Positions 7,137 through 14,040 of a DNA stretch of 32,312 nucleotides are shown here, in pieces. Origin of the DNA: an uncultured Desulfobacterium sp. (GTDB lineage: Bacteria; Desulfobacterota; Desulfobacteria; Desulfobacterales; Desulfobacteraceae); NCBI GenBank assembly GCA_937124525.1, contig CAKZLA010000544.1, positions 1-32,312 on the forward strand, in the 5' to 3' direction. A program made the translations under genes and the position numbers. Position 1 is the stretch's first letter; every line of letters starts with the position of its first letter. The notes under the pieces were generated by a model. It was not told the DNA's origin. It worked only from the letters and a program-made list of their open reading frames with translations, and did not search any database.

Positions 7137-8642
7137 TCAACTCCCGATGAAATCCTTACGATTAATTTTAAATTTTTTCAACTTGTAATGGAGCGACTGG
7201 GGGGAAATACCAAGCATCCTTGCGGCCCCCGCTGCATTGCCGCTACTTCTTTGCAGGGCCTTGCACAGGGAATGGTGTTCATTTGCATTTTGAACATCTG
7301 AAAGGCTGGGGGGCCGTTGCCCCGGACCATCAGACCCCGGTTCAACCAAATTCCCATGCCCCCCATGACCCAGGGGGACCAAGGGGTCAATGACAGGCAA
7401 AAAGGTTACTTTGCTTCCAGAATTATCCAGGGAACTGAGCACATGGATCGGCAGATGGCTCAACCGTATTAAGGTTTCCCCATTCACCATATTCATGGCT
7501 CCCTCAATGACGTGTTCAAGCTCCCGGACATTACCCGGCCAATGGTAACTTAAAAAAAGAGTGCCCACTCGACGGGAGAGTCCCGTGACCCGTTCTCCCA
7601 GGGAATCGTTGAATTTCCGAATAAAATGAATCACCAGCCGATCCATATCATCCCTTCGCTCTCTCAACGGTGGAATCATGATAAACACAACGCCCATGCG
7701 ATAAAACAAATCCTGCCGAAGGGAACCTGATTCAATGATTTTACGGGGATCTCTACCCACGGCACTGATGATTTTAATATTAAGAGAAATCTCCTCCAGA
7801 GAACCGAGACGACGCACTCTTTTTTCCTGAACCACCCTCAAAAGTTTAGCCTGAAGGGTGATGGGCATGGAGTCAAGCTCATCTAAAAAAATAGTACCAC
7901 CATTGGCCTGTTCAAATAAACCCGATTTTTCAATGGCACCGGTGAATGCCCCCCGGGAGGTGCCAAAAAGAATTCCTTCCAAAAGATTTTCCGGGATGGC
8001 AGCGCAGTTAATGGGAATAAATTTATGTCTGGAACTCCTTCGATGATTATGTATGGATTGGGCAAACAGCTCTTTACCGGTGCCGGTTTCTCCGGAAAGC
8101 ATTATGGGAGAAGGAGAATCACAGGCCATTTTTGCCGTCTTAACCGCATGGGAAAGCCCCCCGTTTTCCCCCACCATATCTGAAAAGGTATACCGGGTAC
8201 CATTTCCCTCCCCCCGGGAAACCTTACTGGCTTGTCCAGAGGAGATAAGGGTTTCCAGCATCTGGTAATCCTTTGTAAAACTGATGGCCCCCACCACCTC
8301 TCCATCCCTGAAAAGTGGGAATACATTACTGATTACATTGGACATTTTTCCCAGGCGAGTACGGTACATGATCACCCTATTCTTGATGGCTTTGCCAGTT
8401 CTGATACAGGACATGGTGGTGGAGTCCCTTGCATTGAGTTGGTAAAGTTCTGTGATTTTTTTTCCCAGGGCGTGGTCCATGTCAAGATCATCAATTTTTG
8501 CCATGGCCTTATTGTAATACAAAATTTCCCCATGGGCATCGGCAATGATCACCCCTTCGTGCAGATCCTTTAAAATCAAAAATGCGTTGGCATTATCCGT
8601 GACACCCAGTTTTTTTTGCAACAGATTAATATCTAAGGTCAT
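7137..8642 (-). CDS. PAS-domain sigma-54-dependent transcriptional activator
   Basis: 501 aa. An N-terminal PAS sensor domain (about 20-135) precedes an AAA+ domain (about 145-385) and a Fis-type helix-turn-helix (about 455-497, ending NAAGAARMLGISPQSLHYKLKKF). The AAA+ core has Walker A GETGTGK (164-170), the sigma-54-contacting loop GAFTGA (211-216), Walker B FLDELD (around 234) and arginine-finger candidates R289/R295. The loop context LFGTSRGAFTGA and FLDELDSMP resembles RocR-type activators. One oddity is SAVGRD at sensor I, where most relatives have an asparagine (ATNRD). The gene is divergent from the MttB-family methyltransferase, whose upstream region has a clear sigma-54 promoter and an 11-bp inverted repeat. 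It is very probably the dedicated activator, with the PAS domain sensing a methylated amine or a linked metabolite (inference). Confidence 0.94.
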   Translation of the reverse strand: MTLDINLLQKKLGVTDNANAFLILKDLHEGVIIADAHGEILYYNKAMAKIDDLDMDHALGKKITELYQLNARDSTTMSCIRTGKAIKNRVIMYRTRLGKMSNVISNVFPLFRDGEVVGAISFTKDYQMLETLISSGQASKVSRGEGNGTRYTFSDMVGENGGLSHAVKTAKMACDSPSPIMLSGETGTGKELFAQSIHNHRRSSRHKFIPINCAAIPENLLEGILFGTSRGAFTGAIEKSGLFEQANGGTIFLDELDSMPITLQAKLLRVVQEKRVRRLGSLEEISLNIKIISAVGRDPRKIIESGSLRQDLFYRMGVVFIMIPPLRERRDDMDRLVIHFIRKFNDSLGERVTGLSRRVGTLFLSYHWPGNVRELEHVIEGAMNMVNGETLIRLSHLPIHVLSSLDNSGSKVTFLPVIDPLVPLGHGGHGNLVEPGSDGPGQRPPSLSDVQNANEHHSLCKALQRSSGNAAGAARMLGISPQSLHYKLKKFKINRKDFIGS

Positions 8643-8764
8643 TCAGGCTCCTGTGACAGGTGAATAAAAAAATTTTTATATACCTATTACAGCCATTCAT
8701 GGAATGTCAAGTTAAAAGTATTTTTCCGTAACCGCCTTGATATTACAAATTATTTTGCAAAAAC

Positions 8765-8823
8765 ATGATTTAATCATCCCGGGCATTTTTCCCTTTGATC
8801 CCCCCTGCAGCCCCCTGGGCTGC
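8765..8823. promoter_or_regulatory. Two palindromes in the divergent regulator/methyltransferase gap
   Basis: A perfect 13-bp palindrome ATGATT-T-AATCAT (8765-8777) and a hairpin GCAGCCC-CCT-GGGCTGC (8807-8813/8817-8823) lie 120-180 bp upstream of the regulator start. The hairpin is not followed by a T-run on either strand, so it is unlikely to be a terminator. Both are candidate protein-binding sites for autoregulation or activation. Confidence 0.35.
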
Positions 8824-8895
8824 TGAAATAAAAATCAAATTTATTTAATTTTATTGAAAACAGTGCATTTCTTCCCCAACGGATAAGAGGATTTG

Positions 8896-8949
8896 TTGGC
8901 CCCATGCAAATTCACCCCGGGTACTTTTATTCATGCTCCATGGGGCCAA
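8896..8949. promoter_or_regulatory. Candidate upstream activator site (11-bp inverted repeat)
   Basis: TTGGCCCCATG (8896-8906) is a perfect inverted repeat of CATGGGGCCAA (8939-8949) with a 32-bp spacer, about three helical turns between inner edges. It lies 55-108 bp upstream of the -24 element of the sigma-54 promoter, within the range where enhancer-binding proteins bind as paired dimers. Assignment to the divergent activator is inference from position and symmetry. Confidence 0.5.
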
Positions 8950-9002
8950 GGCCCTATAGTGACACAATCCCTGTTATCGACAATTCAATACTTTACAGAA
9001 TC

Positions 9003-9018
9003 TGGCATACTTATTGCT
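9003..9018 (+). promoter_or_regulatory. Sigma-54 (-24/-12) promoter
   Basis: TGGCATACTTATTGCT matches the consensus TGGCAC-N5-TTGC closely. The invariant GG (9004-9005) and GC (9016-9017) are separated by exactly 10 nt. Transcription should begin near 9029, giving a leader of about 73 nt before the methyltransferase start. The leader can form a short stem, AGCCCC/GGGGCT (9046-9051/9067-9072). The adjacent divergent gene encodes a sigma-54 activator with an intact GAFTGA loop, which strengthens the call. Confidence 0.8.
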
Positions 9019-9101
9019 TCTTTAAAATAAAAATATCCGCAGTACAGCCCCCAGGTTATCTGACAAGGGGCTTTCCCCCCAATAAACAAAGGAGATATTC
9101 A

Positions 9102-10553
9102 ATGACAAAGAACAGCCCCATGGACGAATTAAAATTCACACCCACAATGAAAATTCTCAACGAGGAGCAGCTATCATCCATTCACCAGGCAACTTTGGAT
9201 GTGCTGGAACGAACGGGTGTATCCATAACACATCCCAAGGCCCTTGAAATACTGGATGGTGCCGGTTGCAAGGTGGATTCAAACCGGGTTTATTTTCCAC
9301 CGGAACTGGTTGAGAAAGCCATATCCACGGCCCCGAAAAGTATCAAACTTGGTAACCGAGACAACTCCAGCAACATCACGCTGGAGGGTGCCAACACTTA
9401 CTTTGGCGCCACCATTGACTGTGTGAACCACCTTGATCCCGACACCCAGGTGGTGAGCGAATGTAAAAGCGACCATGTCATCACCATGGCCCGACTGTGC
9501 GATTCCCTGGATAAATATGACTGGACCATGACCCTGGGCATTGCCAGGGATCTGCCGGAACATATCCAGGACAGAGGCGTGGCCCGCATTGCCCTGGAGC
9601 ATTGCAGCAAGCCTGTCATCGTCTCCTGCAATGATGCTGAAAGCTTAAAAGAAATTTACGAGATGGCACTCCTGTGCCAGGGGGGTGTTGAAAATTTCAA
9701 CAAGGCTCCCATTCTTGGCACCCTGAACTGCACCATTTCTCCGCTGACCCACGATGACCATCTGGTGGGCAAAAATATTTTTGCCGCTGAAAAAGGGATT
9801 CCCATTGTCCATTACTCCGGCATGCAGCTGGGGGGCAGCTTTCCTGCCACCCTTGCCGGCGGCATCGTCATGGGCAGCGCAGAATCCTTAAGCGGTCTTG
9901 TCCTGCAACAGATCATCAATCCCGGTGCGCCCTTTGTATTCGGCTCCTTTATCACCATCATGGACATGAAAACCACGGTATTTTCCTATGGTGCCATTGA
10001 GATGGCCATGATGGTGGGGGGTATGTCCCAGCTTGCCCAGAGATATAACCTGCCATTTTTCAGCACTGCGGGCTGCACAGATTCAAAAAGCGTGGATGCC
10101 CAGGCCGCAGCCGAGGGTAGCCTGCAGGATCTGGTCATGGCCACCGTGGGGGCTGGACTTGTACATGATACCCATTGCTGGCTGGACCATGGCAGCATCC
10201 TTTCTCCGGCCCACCTGGTCATGGGGCAGGAAATCCTGGGCATGGTGAAAAAATTCACCCAGGGAATTGATGTTTCCCCGGACACACTGGCATTGGATGT
10301 CATTGATAAGGTGGGCCCCGGCGGAACATTCCTGATGGAACCCCATACAATGAAAAATTTTAAAAACGTCCTGTATCCAGAACTGTTCCAGCGCACAAAG
10401 GCCCAGGCCCCGGGCACCTCTCTGGAAGAGACCTTTGATGACCGCCTGCGTGCAAGAACCCTTGAACTGATGAAAACACCCCCGAAAAACACCCTCCCAA
10501 AAGAAATTGTCCGTGAATTTGATCTTCGACAAAAAAAATGGGGTGATCTGTAA
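9102..10553 (+). CDS. MttB-family (trimethylamine/betaine) corrinoid methyltransferase, non-pyrrolysine
   Basis: 483 aa. It belongs to the MttB superfamily, whose members transfer a methyl group from a quaternary or tertiary amine to a cognate corrinoid protein in the cytoplasm. Recognisable parts are the N-terminal HQATLDVLERTGVSI stretch (about 30-44), the TIM-barrel core, and the C-terminal FFSTAGCTDSKSVDAQAAAEG region equivalent to the active-site segment that holds pyrrolysine in archaeal MttB. The frame is read through with no amber codon, so this is the non-Pyl branch (which includes MtgB glycine-betaine and related methyltransferases). The ATG at 9102 has AAAGGAGAT 5 nt upstream; a longer frame reaches back to 8904 but would include the promoter. 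No corrinoid protein or corrinoid-reactivating gene is in the window. Glycine betaine is an attractive substrate, since marine Desulfobacterium strains are known to demethylate it, but this is inference. Confidence 0.9.
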   Translation: MTKNSPMDELKFTPTMKILNEEQLSSIHQATLDVLERTGVSITHPKALEILDGAGCKVDSNRVYFPPELVEKAISTAPKSIKLGNRDNSSNITLEGANTYFGATIDCVNHLDPDTQVVSECKSDHVITMARLCDSLDKYDWTMTLGIARDLPEHIQDRGVARIALEHCSKPVIVSCNDAESLKEIYEMALLCQGGVENFNKAPILGTLNCTISPLTHDDHLVGKNIFAAEKGIPIVHYSGMQLGGSFPATLAGGIVMGSAESLSGLVLQQIINPGAPFVFGSFITIMDMKTTVFSYGAIEMAMMVGGMSQLAQRYNLPFFSTAGCTDSKSVDAQAAAEGSLQDLVMATVGAGLVHDTHCWLDHGSILSPAHLVMGQEILGMVKKFTQGIDVSPDTLALDVIDKVGPGGTFLMEPHTMKNFKNVLYPELFQRTKAQAPGTSLEETFDDRLRARTLELMKTPPKNTLPKEIVREFDLRQKKWGDL

Positions 10554-10562
10554 GCGTTTTTT

Positions 10563-10646
10563 CAGCAATTCCAATCTTTGGGGGGGCTGAGTGATTCATC
10601 CCCCCCTTCCGAATTTTGAATCAGAATTGCTGCCGTCCTTTTTTTT
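10563..10646 (+). terminator. Intrinsic terminator after the methyltransferase gene
   Basis: A nested hairpin: outer arms CAGCAATTC (10563-10571) and GAATTGCTG (10624-10632), inner G7 (10580-10586) pairing with C7 (10600-10606). It is followed after 6 nt by eight Ts (10639-10646). It begins 9 nt after the stop codon. Confidence 0.7.
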
Positions 10647-10685
10647 GAATTGACTGATTTCCGGGGTTTGGCTATAACTGCCACT

Positions 10686-10764
10686 GGCAGACCGTATTGG
10701 GATACTTAGCTGCCCACAACGAATATTGAAACTCTAACCATTACAGCGTTTTGGACGGAGTTTC
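10686..10764 (+). repeat. Structured leader-like element, family A, copy 1
   Basis: Hairpin 1 GGCAG/CTGCC (10686-10690/10710-10714), then linker CACAACGAA (10715-10723), then hairpin 2 GAAACTC/GAGTTTC (10728-10734/10758-10764), ending in CACATAA. The linker plus 5' arm matches copies at 27732-27751 (18 of 20) and 32192-32211 on the minus strand (17 of 20). All three lie upstream of a gene in the same orientation. Here the gene is the M18 aminopeptidase, 110 nt downstream. It could be a cis-acting RNA, a protein-binding site or a mobile repeat. Confidence 0.6.
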
Positions 10765-10818
10765 ACATAAACTTTGCACATCCCGGTCAAGGGGTGATTC
10801 CACCAACTGTCCAGTACG

Positions 10819-10844
10819 GCCAATGTTGTGGTCAAGCCCCAAAA
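10819..10844 (+). repeat. Short shared motif, family C, copy 1
   Basis: GCCAAT-rich motif continuing to TCAAGCCCC-AAAA. It matches 28446-28472 with three substitutions, all transitions, and one inserted C. It lies 30 bp upstream of the aminopeptidase start. Function unknown. Confidence 0.45.
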
Positions 10845-10874
10845 ACAGATCATCGAATTTAAAAGGCTTGTTAC

Positions 10875-12203
10875 ATGGACATTGAATCATACAACAAAAA
10901 TCTTTTTCATTTTCTTCACACCTCCCCCACCCCCTTTCATGCCGTGGCCAATACGGCTGAAGCCCTTCGTAAAAAAGGCTTTATAAAACTCTTGGAAACC
11001 GAACCATGGCACCTTGAAAGAGCTTCTGGCTATTTTGTTGTTCGCAATGACAGCGCCATCATTGTCTTTTACACCGGAGACCTTAAGCCATGGGAGACTG
11101 GCATCAAACTGTGTGGTGGCCATACAGACAGTCCCTGTCTTAAAGTAAAACCCATGCCCGAGCTACAGAACAACACCATGACACGCCTGGGCGTGGAGGT
11201 GTATGGCGGCGCTCTCTTGAACACCTGGTTTGACAGGGGCCTGAACCTGGCTGGCAGACTTGTCCTTCGTTGCCGTGGAAAAAACAACACCCCCTGCCTT
11301 GCAAGTGGGCTTATTAATATGGATGCACCTGTGGCGGTTATCCCCTCCCTTCCCATTCACCTGGACCGGGAAGCCAACACCAAAAAAACCATTAATGCTC
11401 AGGAGGACCTACCGCCCCTGCTTTTAACCGGAGCATTCTCAAAACCCGGGGCACTTAATGAAGCATTACTCAACGCAGGAAAACATATTCCAGATGCGGG
11501 CCATGAGATAGAGGAGATCATGGGATTTGACCTGTTTTTTTCAGATGCCCAGCCACCCTTTTATGCAGGTCTGAACAAGGAAATCATCTCGGCCCCCCGC
11601 CTTGACAACCTTCTGTCTTGTCATGCGGCCCTTGAAAGCCTTCTCCTTACCCGGGGAACCACCCCCTGTCTTGCCATCCTTGCCGACCATGAGGAGGTGG
11701 GCAGTGAGACCCCAGCCGGTGCCAGGGGATCTTTTCTCACAGACACCCTGACCCGAATTGTGCCCGACCCAGAACAGCGACTCCGAACCTTTGCCCGATC
11801 CTTCATGATTTCCCTGGACAATGCCCATGCCCTGCACCCGGCCCATGCCGAGCGCTATGATACCGGTCATGCCTGTCTTCTGAACCAGGGTCCGGTACTA
11901 AAACTCAACGCTGCCATGCGGTACGCATCGGATGCGGTGTCCACAGCACTATTCCGGCAGTTATGCCAGGAGGCCAGCGTTCCCATGCAAACCTTTGTTA
12001 TGAAAAGTGACATGCCCTGTGGCAGCACCATAGGCCCATGTATCTCCTCTGCCACGGGTATTAAAACCGTGGATGTTGGAGCCCCCACCATGGCCATGCA
12101 TGCCATCCGGGAACTCACCGGAAACACAGATCCCCACTCATTGTTCAAGGTGTTAAAACAGTGGTTCACCACCGGTGCTGAACCGCTTTTATCCTTGACA
12201 TAA
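10875..12203 (+). CDS. apeB: M18-family aspartyl aminopeptidase-like metallopeptidase
   Basis: 442 aa, within the usual 420-480 aa of bacterial M18 enzymes. It removes N-terminal residues, often acidic ones, from peptides in the cytoplasm using two metal ions. The metal and catalytic signatures are all present. They are LCGGHTDSPCLKVKP near residue 80 (first metal His and catalytic Asp), LADHEEVGSETPAGA near 270 (bridging Asp area and catalytic Glu-Glu pair), SLDNAHALHP near 317 (Asp ligand), CGSTIGPC near 379, and DVGAPTMAMHAIRE near 395 (last His ligand). N-terminal NTWFDRGLNLAGRL is also typical. The start ATG 10875 is preceded by AAAAGG. It is a single-gene unit between the methyltransferase terminator and the dsr region, with a family A element in its leader. 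Confidence 0.93.
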   Translation: MDIESYNKNLFHFLHTSPTPFHAVANTAEALRKKGFIKLLETEPWHLERASGYFVVRNDSAIIVFYTGDLKPWETGIKLCGGHTDSPCLKVKPMPELQNNTMTRLGVEVYGGALLNTWFDRGLNLAGRLVLRCRGKNNTPCLASGLINMDAPVAVIPSLPIHLDREANTKKTINAQEDLPPLLLTGAFSKPGALNEALLNAGKHIPDAGHEIEEIMGFDLFFSDAQPPFYAGLNKEIISAPRLDNLLSCHAALESLLLTRGTTPCLAILADHEEVGSETPAGARGSFLTDTLTRIVPDPEQRLRTFARSFMISLDNAHALHPAHAERYDTGHACLLNQGPVLKLNAAMRYASDAVSTALFRQLCQEASVPMQTFVMKSDMPCGSTIGPCISSATGIKTVDVGAPTMAMHAIRELTGNTDPHSLFKVLKQWFTTGAEPLLSLT

Positions 12204-12452
12204 ATTCCCAGTATGGTTATACCGCTTAAATTAATGTTTCAACTTTCGGGACTGGGCGATTGACGTGGGTCCAGACCTGTATTTTTGTATTTTTTGCCGG
12301 GCCAATAGGTTGTTTATTGACAAAGTGCAAAGCAAAACTGCCCTCCCTACACCGGGTCTCAGGTCCGAAAGCTGAGTTCATGTGAGACACAAATAAATCA
12401 CTAACAAAACAGCCTTGCAGGCCGGGGTAGTTACGGAGTAAAATATTAGAAT
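12204..12452. other. Leader region of the RsbRD_N-dsr operon
   Basis: This is a 249-bp gap with no gene. Two overlapping, mutually exclusive hairpins occur: GTCTCA/TGAGAC (12356-12361/12383-12388) and CTCAG/CTGAG (12358-12362/12372-12376). TTGACA (12317-12322) and TTGACG (12260-12265) are present, but neither has a convincing -10 at 16-18 nt. CCCAGT/ACTGGG (12209-12214/12251-12256) may be a weak terminator stem for the aminopeptidase gene. The dsr operon promoter probably lies here but I cannot place it. Confidence 0.35.
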
Positions 12453-12971
12453 ATGGATTTCAACCGCAAGCTTGAAAAGAGCAAAAAGGAAATCATTGAT
12501 CAATGGTTCCTTGTCACCATCAATTCCTATCCCCAGGAAACCGCCAAAGTCCTTGGAAAATTAAAAAATCGATTTGACAATCCCGTGGGAAGTGCCACTG
12601 TCCAGTCCCTTGAAGAGACCTTTGATCTCCTGGTCCAGAAGGAATTTAATGCCGATAAAATTGAAACGGCCCTGGATTCCATCATCCGCATCAGGGCCGT
12701 GCAAAATTTCAGTGCATCCCAGGCAGTGGGCTTTGTCTTTGAATTAAAACAGATTATAGAAACCGTCTTGGACGGTGACAGGGACAGCGCCTTTTATGCA
12801 AAGATAGATCAGACCGCCCTTGCCGCTTTCAACCGGTTTATGAAGTGCAGAGAGAATATATTCCTTTTAAAGGCAACTGAATCCAAAAGGCGGATTCACA
12901 GGGCCTTTGAAAGGGCAGGCTTAGTAACAGAGCTCAAGGAAGAGACACTTCTTGACTCGAACAAATCTTAA
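12453..12971 (+). CDS. RsbRD N-terminal-domain protein upstream of dsrM
   Basis: 172 aa, soluble and nearly all helical. The FNRKLEKSKKEIIDQWFLVTI start and the RAVQNFSASQAVGFVFELKQII centre fit the RsbRD_N domain, the non-haem globin-like sensor half of stressosome RsbR proteins; no STAS domain follows. A gene of this type commonly precedes dsrMKJOP in Desulfobacteraceae. It is 58 bp upstream of dsrM and co-oriented, so probably co-transcribed. A sensory or regulatory role tied to the Dsr membrane complex is plausible but I know of no demonstrated function. There are no Cys-rich motifs and no membrane segments. Confidence 0.82.
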   Translation: MDFNRKLEKSKKEIIDQWFLVTINSYPQETAKVLGKLKNRFDNPVGSATVQSLEETFDLLVQKEFNADKIETALDSIIRIRAVQNFSASQAVGFVFELKQIIETVLDGDRDSAFYAKIDQTALAAFNRFMKCRENIFLLKATESKRRIHRAFERAGLVTELKEETLLDSNKS

Positions 12972-13029
12972 ACAGGCTGTTACAAAGAAAGATCTTTTGC
13001 AACAGTCGAAACAGTGAGGTGGTTGGAAT

Positions 13030-14037
13030 ATGAATCAAAAGTACATGGTGCCCCTGGCAGGCGTTTTGCTGCTTTTTCTGCTGGCTTATGCAGGGGTTGA
13101 GGGAGCCGGTATGCAGTGGTTCTTCGGAATAATAGTCCCCTATGTTGCGGTCATCGCCTTTATTGGCGGTTTTGTACGCCGTGTCATGGGATGGGCTGCT
13201 TCCGCAGTACCCTTCCGGATTCCCACAACCTGTGGACAGCAGAAATCGCTTCCATGGATTAAACACAACTGTATTGATAATCCTGATAAGGCATCAGGCG
13301 TTTTCATTCGCATGGTTCTTGAAATTTTTCTTTTCAGATCCCTGTTTCGCAATACCAAAGCGGCCTTTAACAGGAATGAGAAGAACAAACTGACCTACTC
13401 CTGGGAAATTTTCCTGTGGGTGGGTGCCCTGGCCTTTCATTACGCATTTCTGGTGGTTATCATTCGCCACCTGAGATTTTTTCTGGACCCGGTACCCTCC
13501 TGCCTTAAATTCCTGGAATTTTTTGACGGCATCATTCAGCTGGGGCTGCCTGGTTTATTTGTCTCCGGTGCGGTACTTCTGCTGGCAGCTCTTTTTCTGC
13601 TGGCCCGACGGATCTTTGATGCAAAGGTCAGCTATATCTCCCTGGCAGCTGATTATTTCCCCCTGTTTCTCATCATCGGCATTGCAGCTTCCGGTATTGC
13701 CATGCGATATTTCACCAAGGTGGATATCATCGGCATCAAAACATTTACCATGGGCCTTGTCACCTTTCATCCTGTCATTCCCGATGGTGTGGGCGGACTT
13801 TTTTATGCCCACGTATTTATGGTCAGTGCATTGTTAGCATATTTCCCGGTGAGTAAACTCATGCACATGGGTGGCATTTTCCTGAGTCCCACACGGAATA
13901 TGGCCAACAACACCCGTGCCAAGAGACATATTAATCCCTGGAATTATGCTGTGGACATTCATACCTATGAGCAGTATGAAGATCACTTCAGAGAAAAAAT
14001 GATAGACGCTGGACTTCCAGTGGATAAGAAGGAGTAA
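13030..14037 (+). CDS. dsrM: DsrM, NarI-like dihaem b membrane subunit
   Basis: 335 aa with about six membrane segments (roughly 5-24, 31-50, 125-147, 170-192, 208-226, 255-277). DsrM is the menaquinol-reactive cytochrome b subunit of the DsrMKJOP complex in the inner membrane. Four histidines, H137/H147 and H261/H279, have the 10- and 18-residue spacings of the haem ligands in NarI, supporting two b haems. The C-terminal segment from about 285 is cytoplasmic and would contact DsrK. It is followed by dsrK after 3 nt (stop TAA, then ATG at 14041). It is the first of five tightly packed genes in the order M-K-J-O-P conserved in sulfate reducers. Confidence 0.97.
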   Translation: MNQKYMVPLAGVLLLFLLAYAGVEGAGMQWFFGIIVPYVAVIAFIGGFVRRVMGWAASAVPFRIPTTCGQQKSLPWIKHNCIDNPDKASGVFIRMVLEIFLFRSLFRNTKAAFNRNEKNKLTYSWEIFLWVGALAFHYAFLVVIIRHLRFFLDPVPSCLKFLEFFDGIIQLGLPGLFVSGAVLLLAALFLLARRIFDAKVSYISLAADYFPLFLIIGIAASGIAMRYFTKVDIIGIKTFTMGLVTFHPVIPDGVGGLFYAHVFMVSALLAYFPVSKLMHMGGIFLSPTRNMANNTRAKRHINPWNYAVDIHTYEQYEDHFREKMIDAGLPVDKKE

Positions 14038-14040
14038 TCA

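Noticed and set aside
8807..8823. GCAGCCC/GGGCTGC hairpin as an intrinsic terminator
   Set aside because: No T-run follows on either strand and no gene ends there; it lies between divergent genes.
8904..9101. N-terminal extension of the methyltransferase reading frame
   Set aside because: It would overlap the sigma-54 promoter and leader; the ATG at 9102 has a strong ribosome binding site and fits the family length.
10728..10764. Reading the TTGAAA and CACATA/CATATA parts of family A elements as -35/-10 hexamers
   Set aside because: The distance between them varies from about 25 to 32 nt among the copies, which does not fit a sigma-70 promoter.
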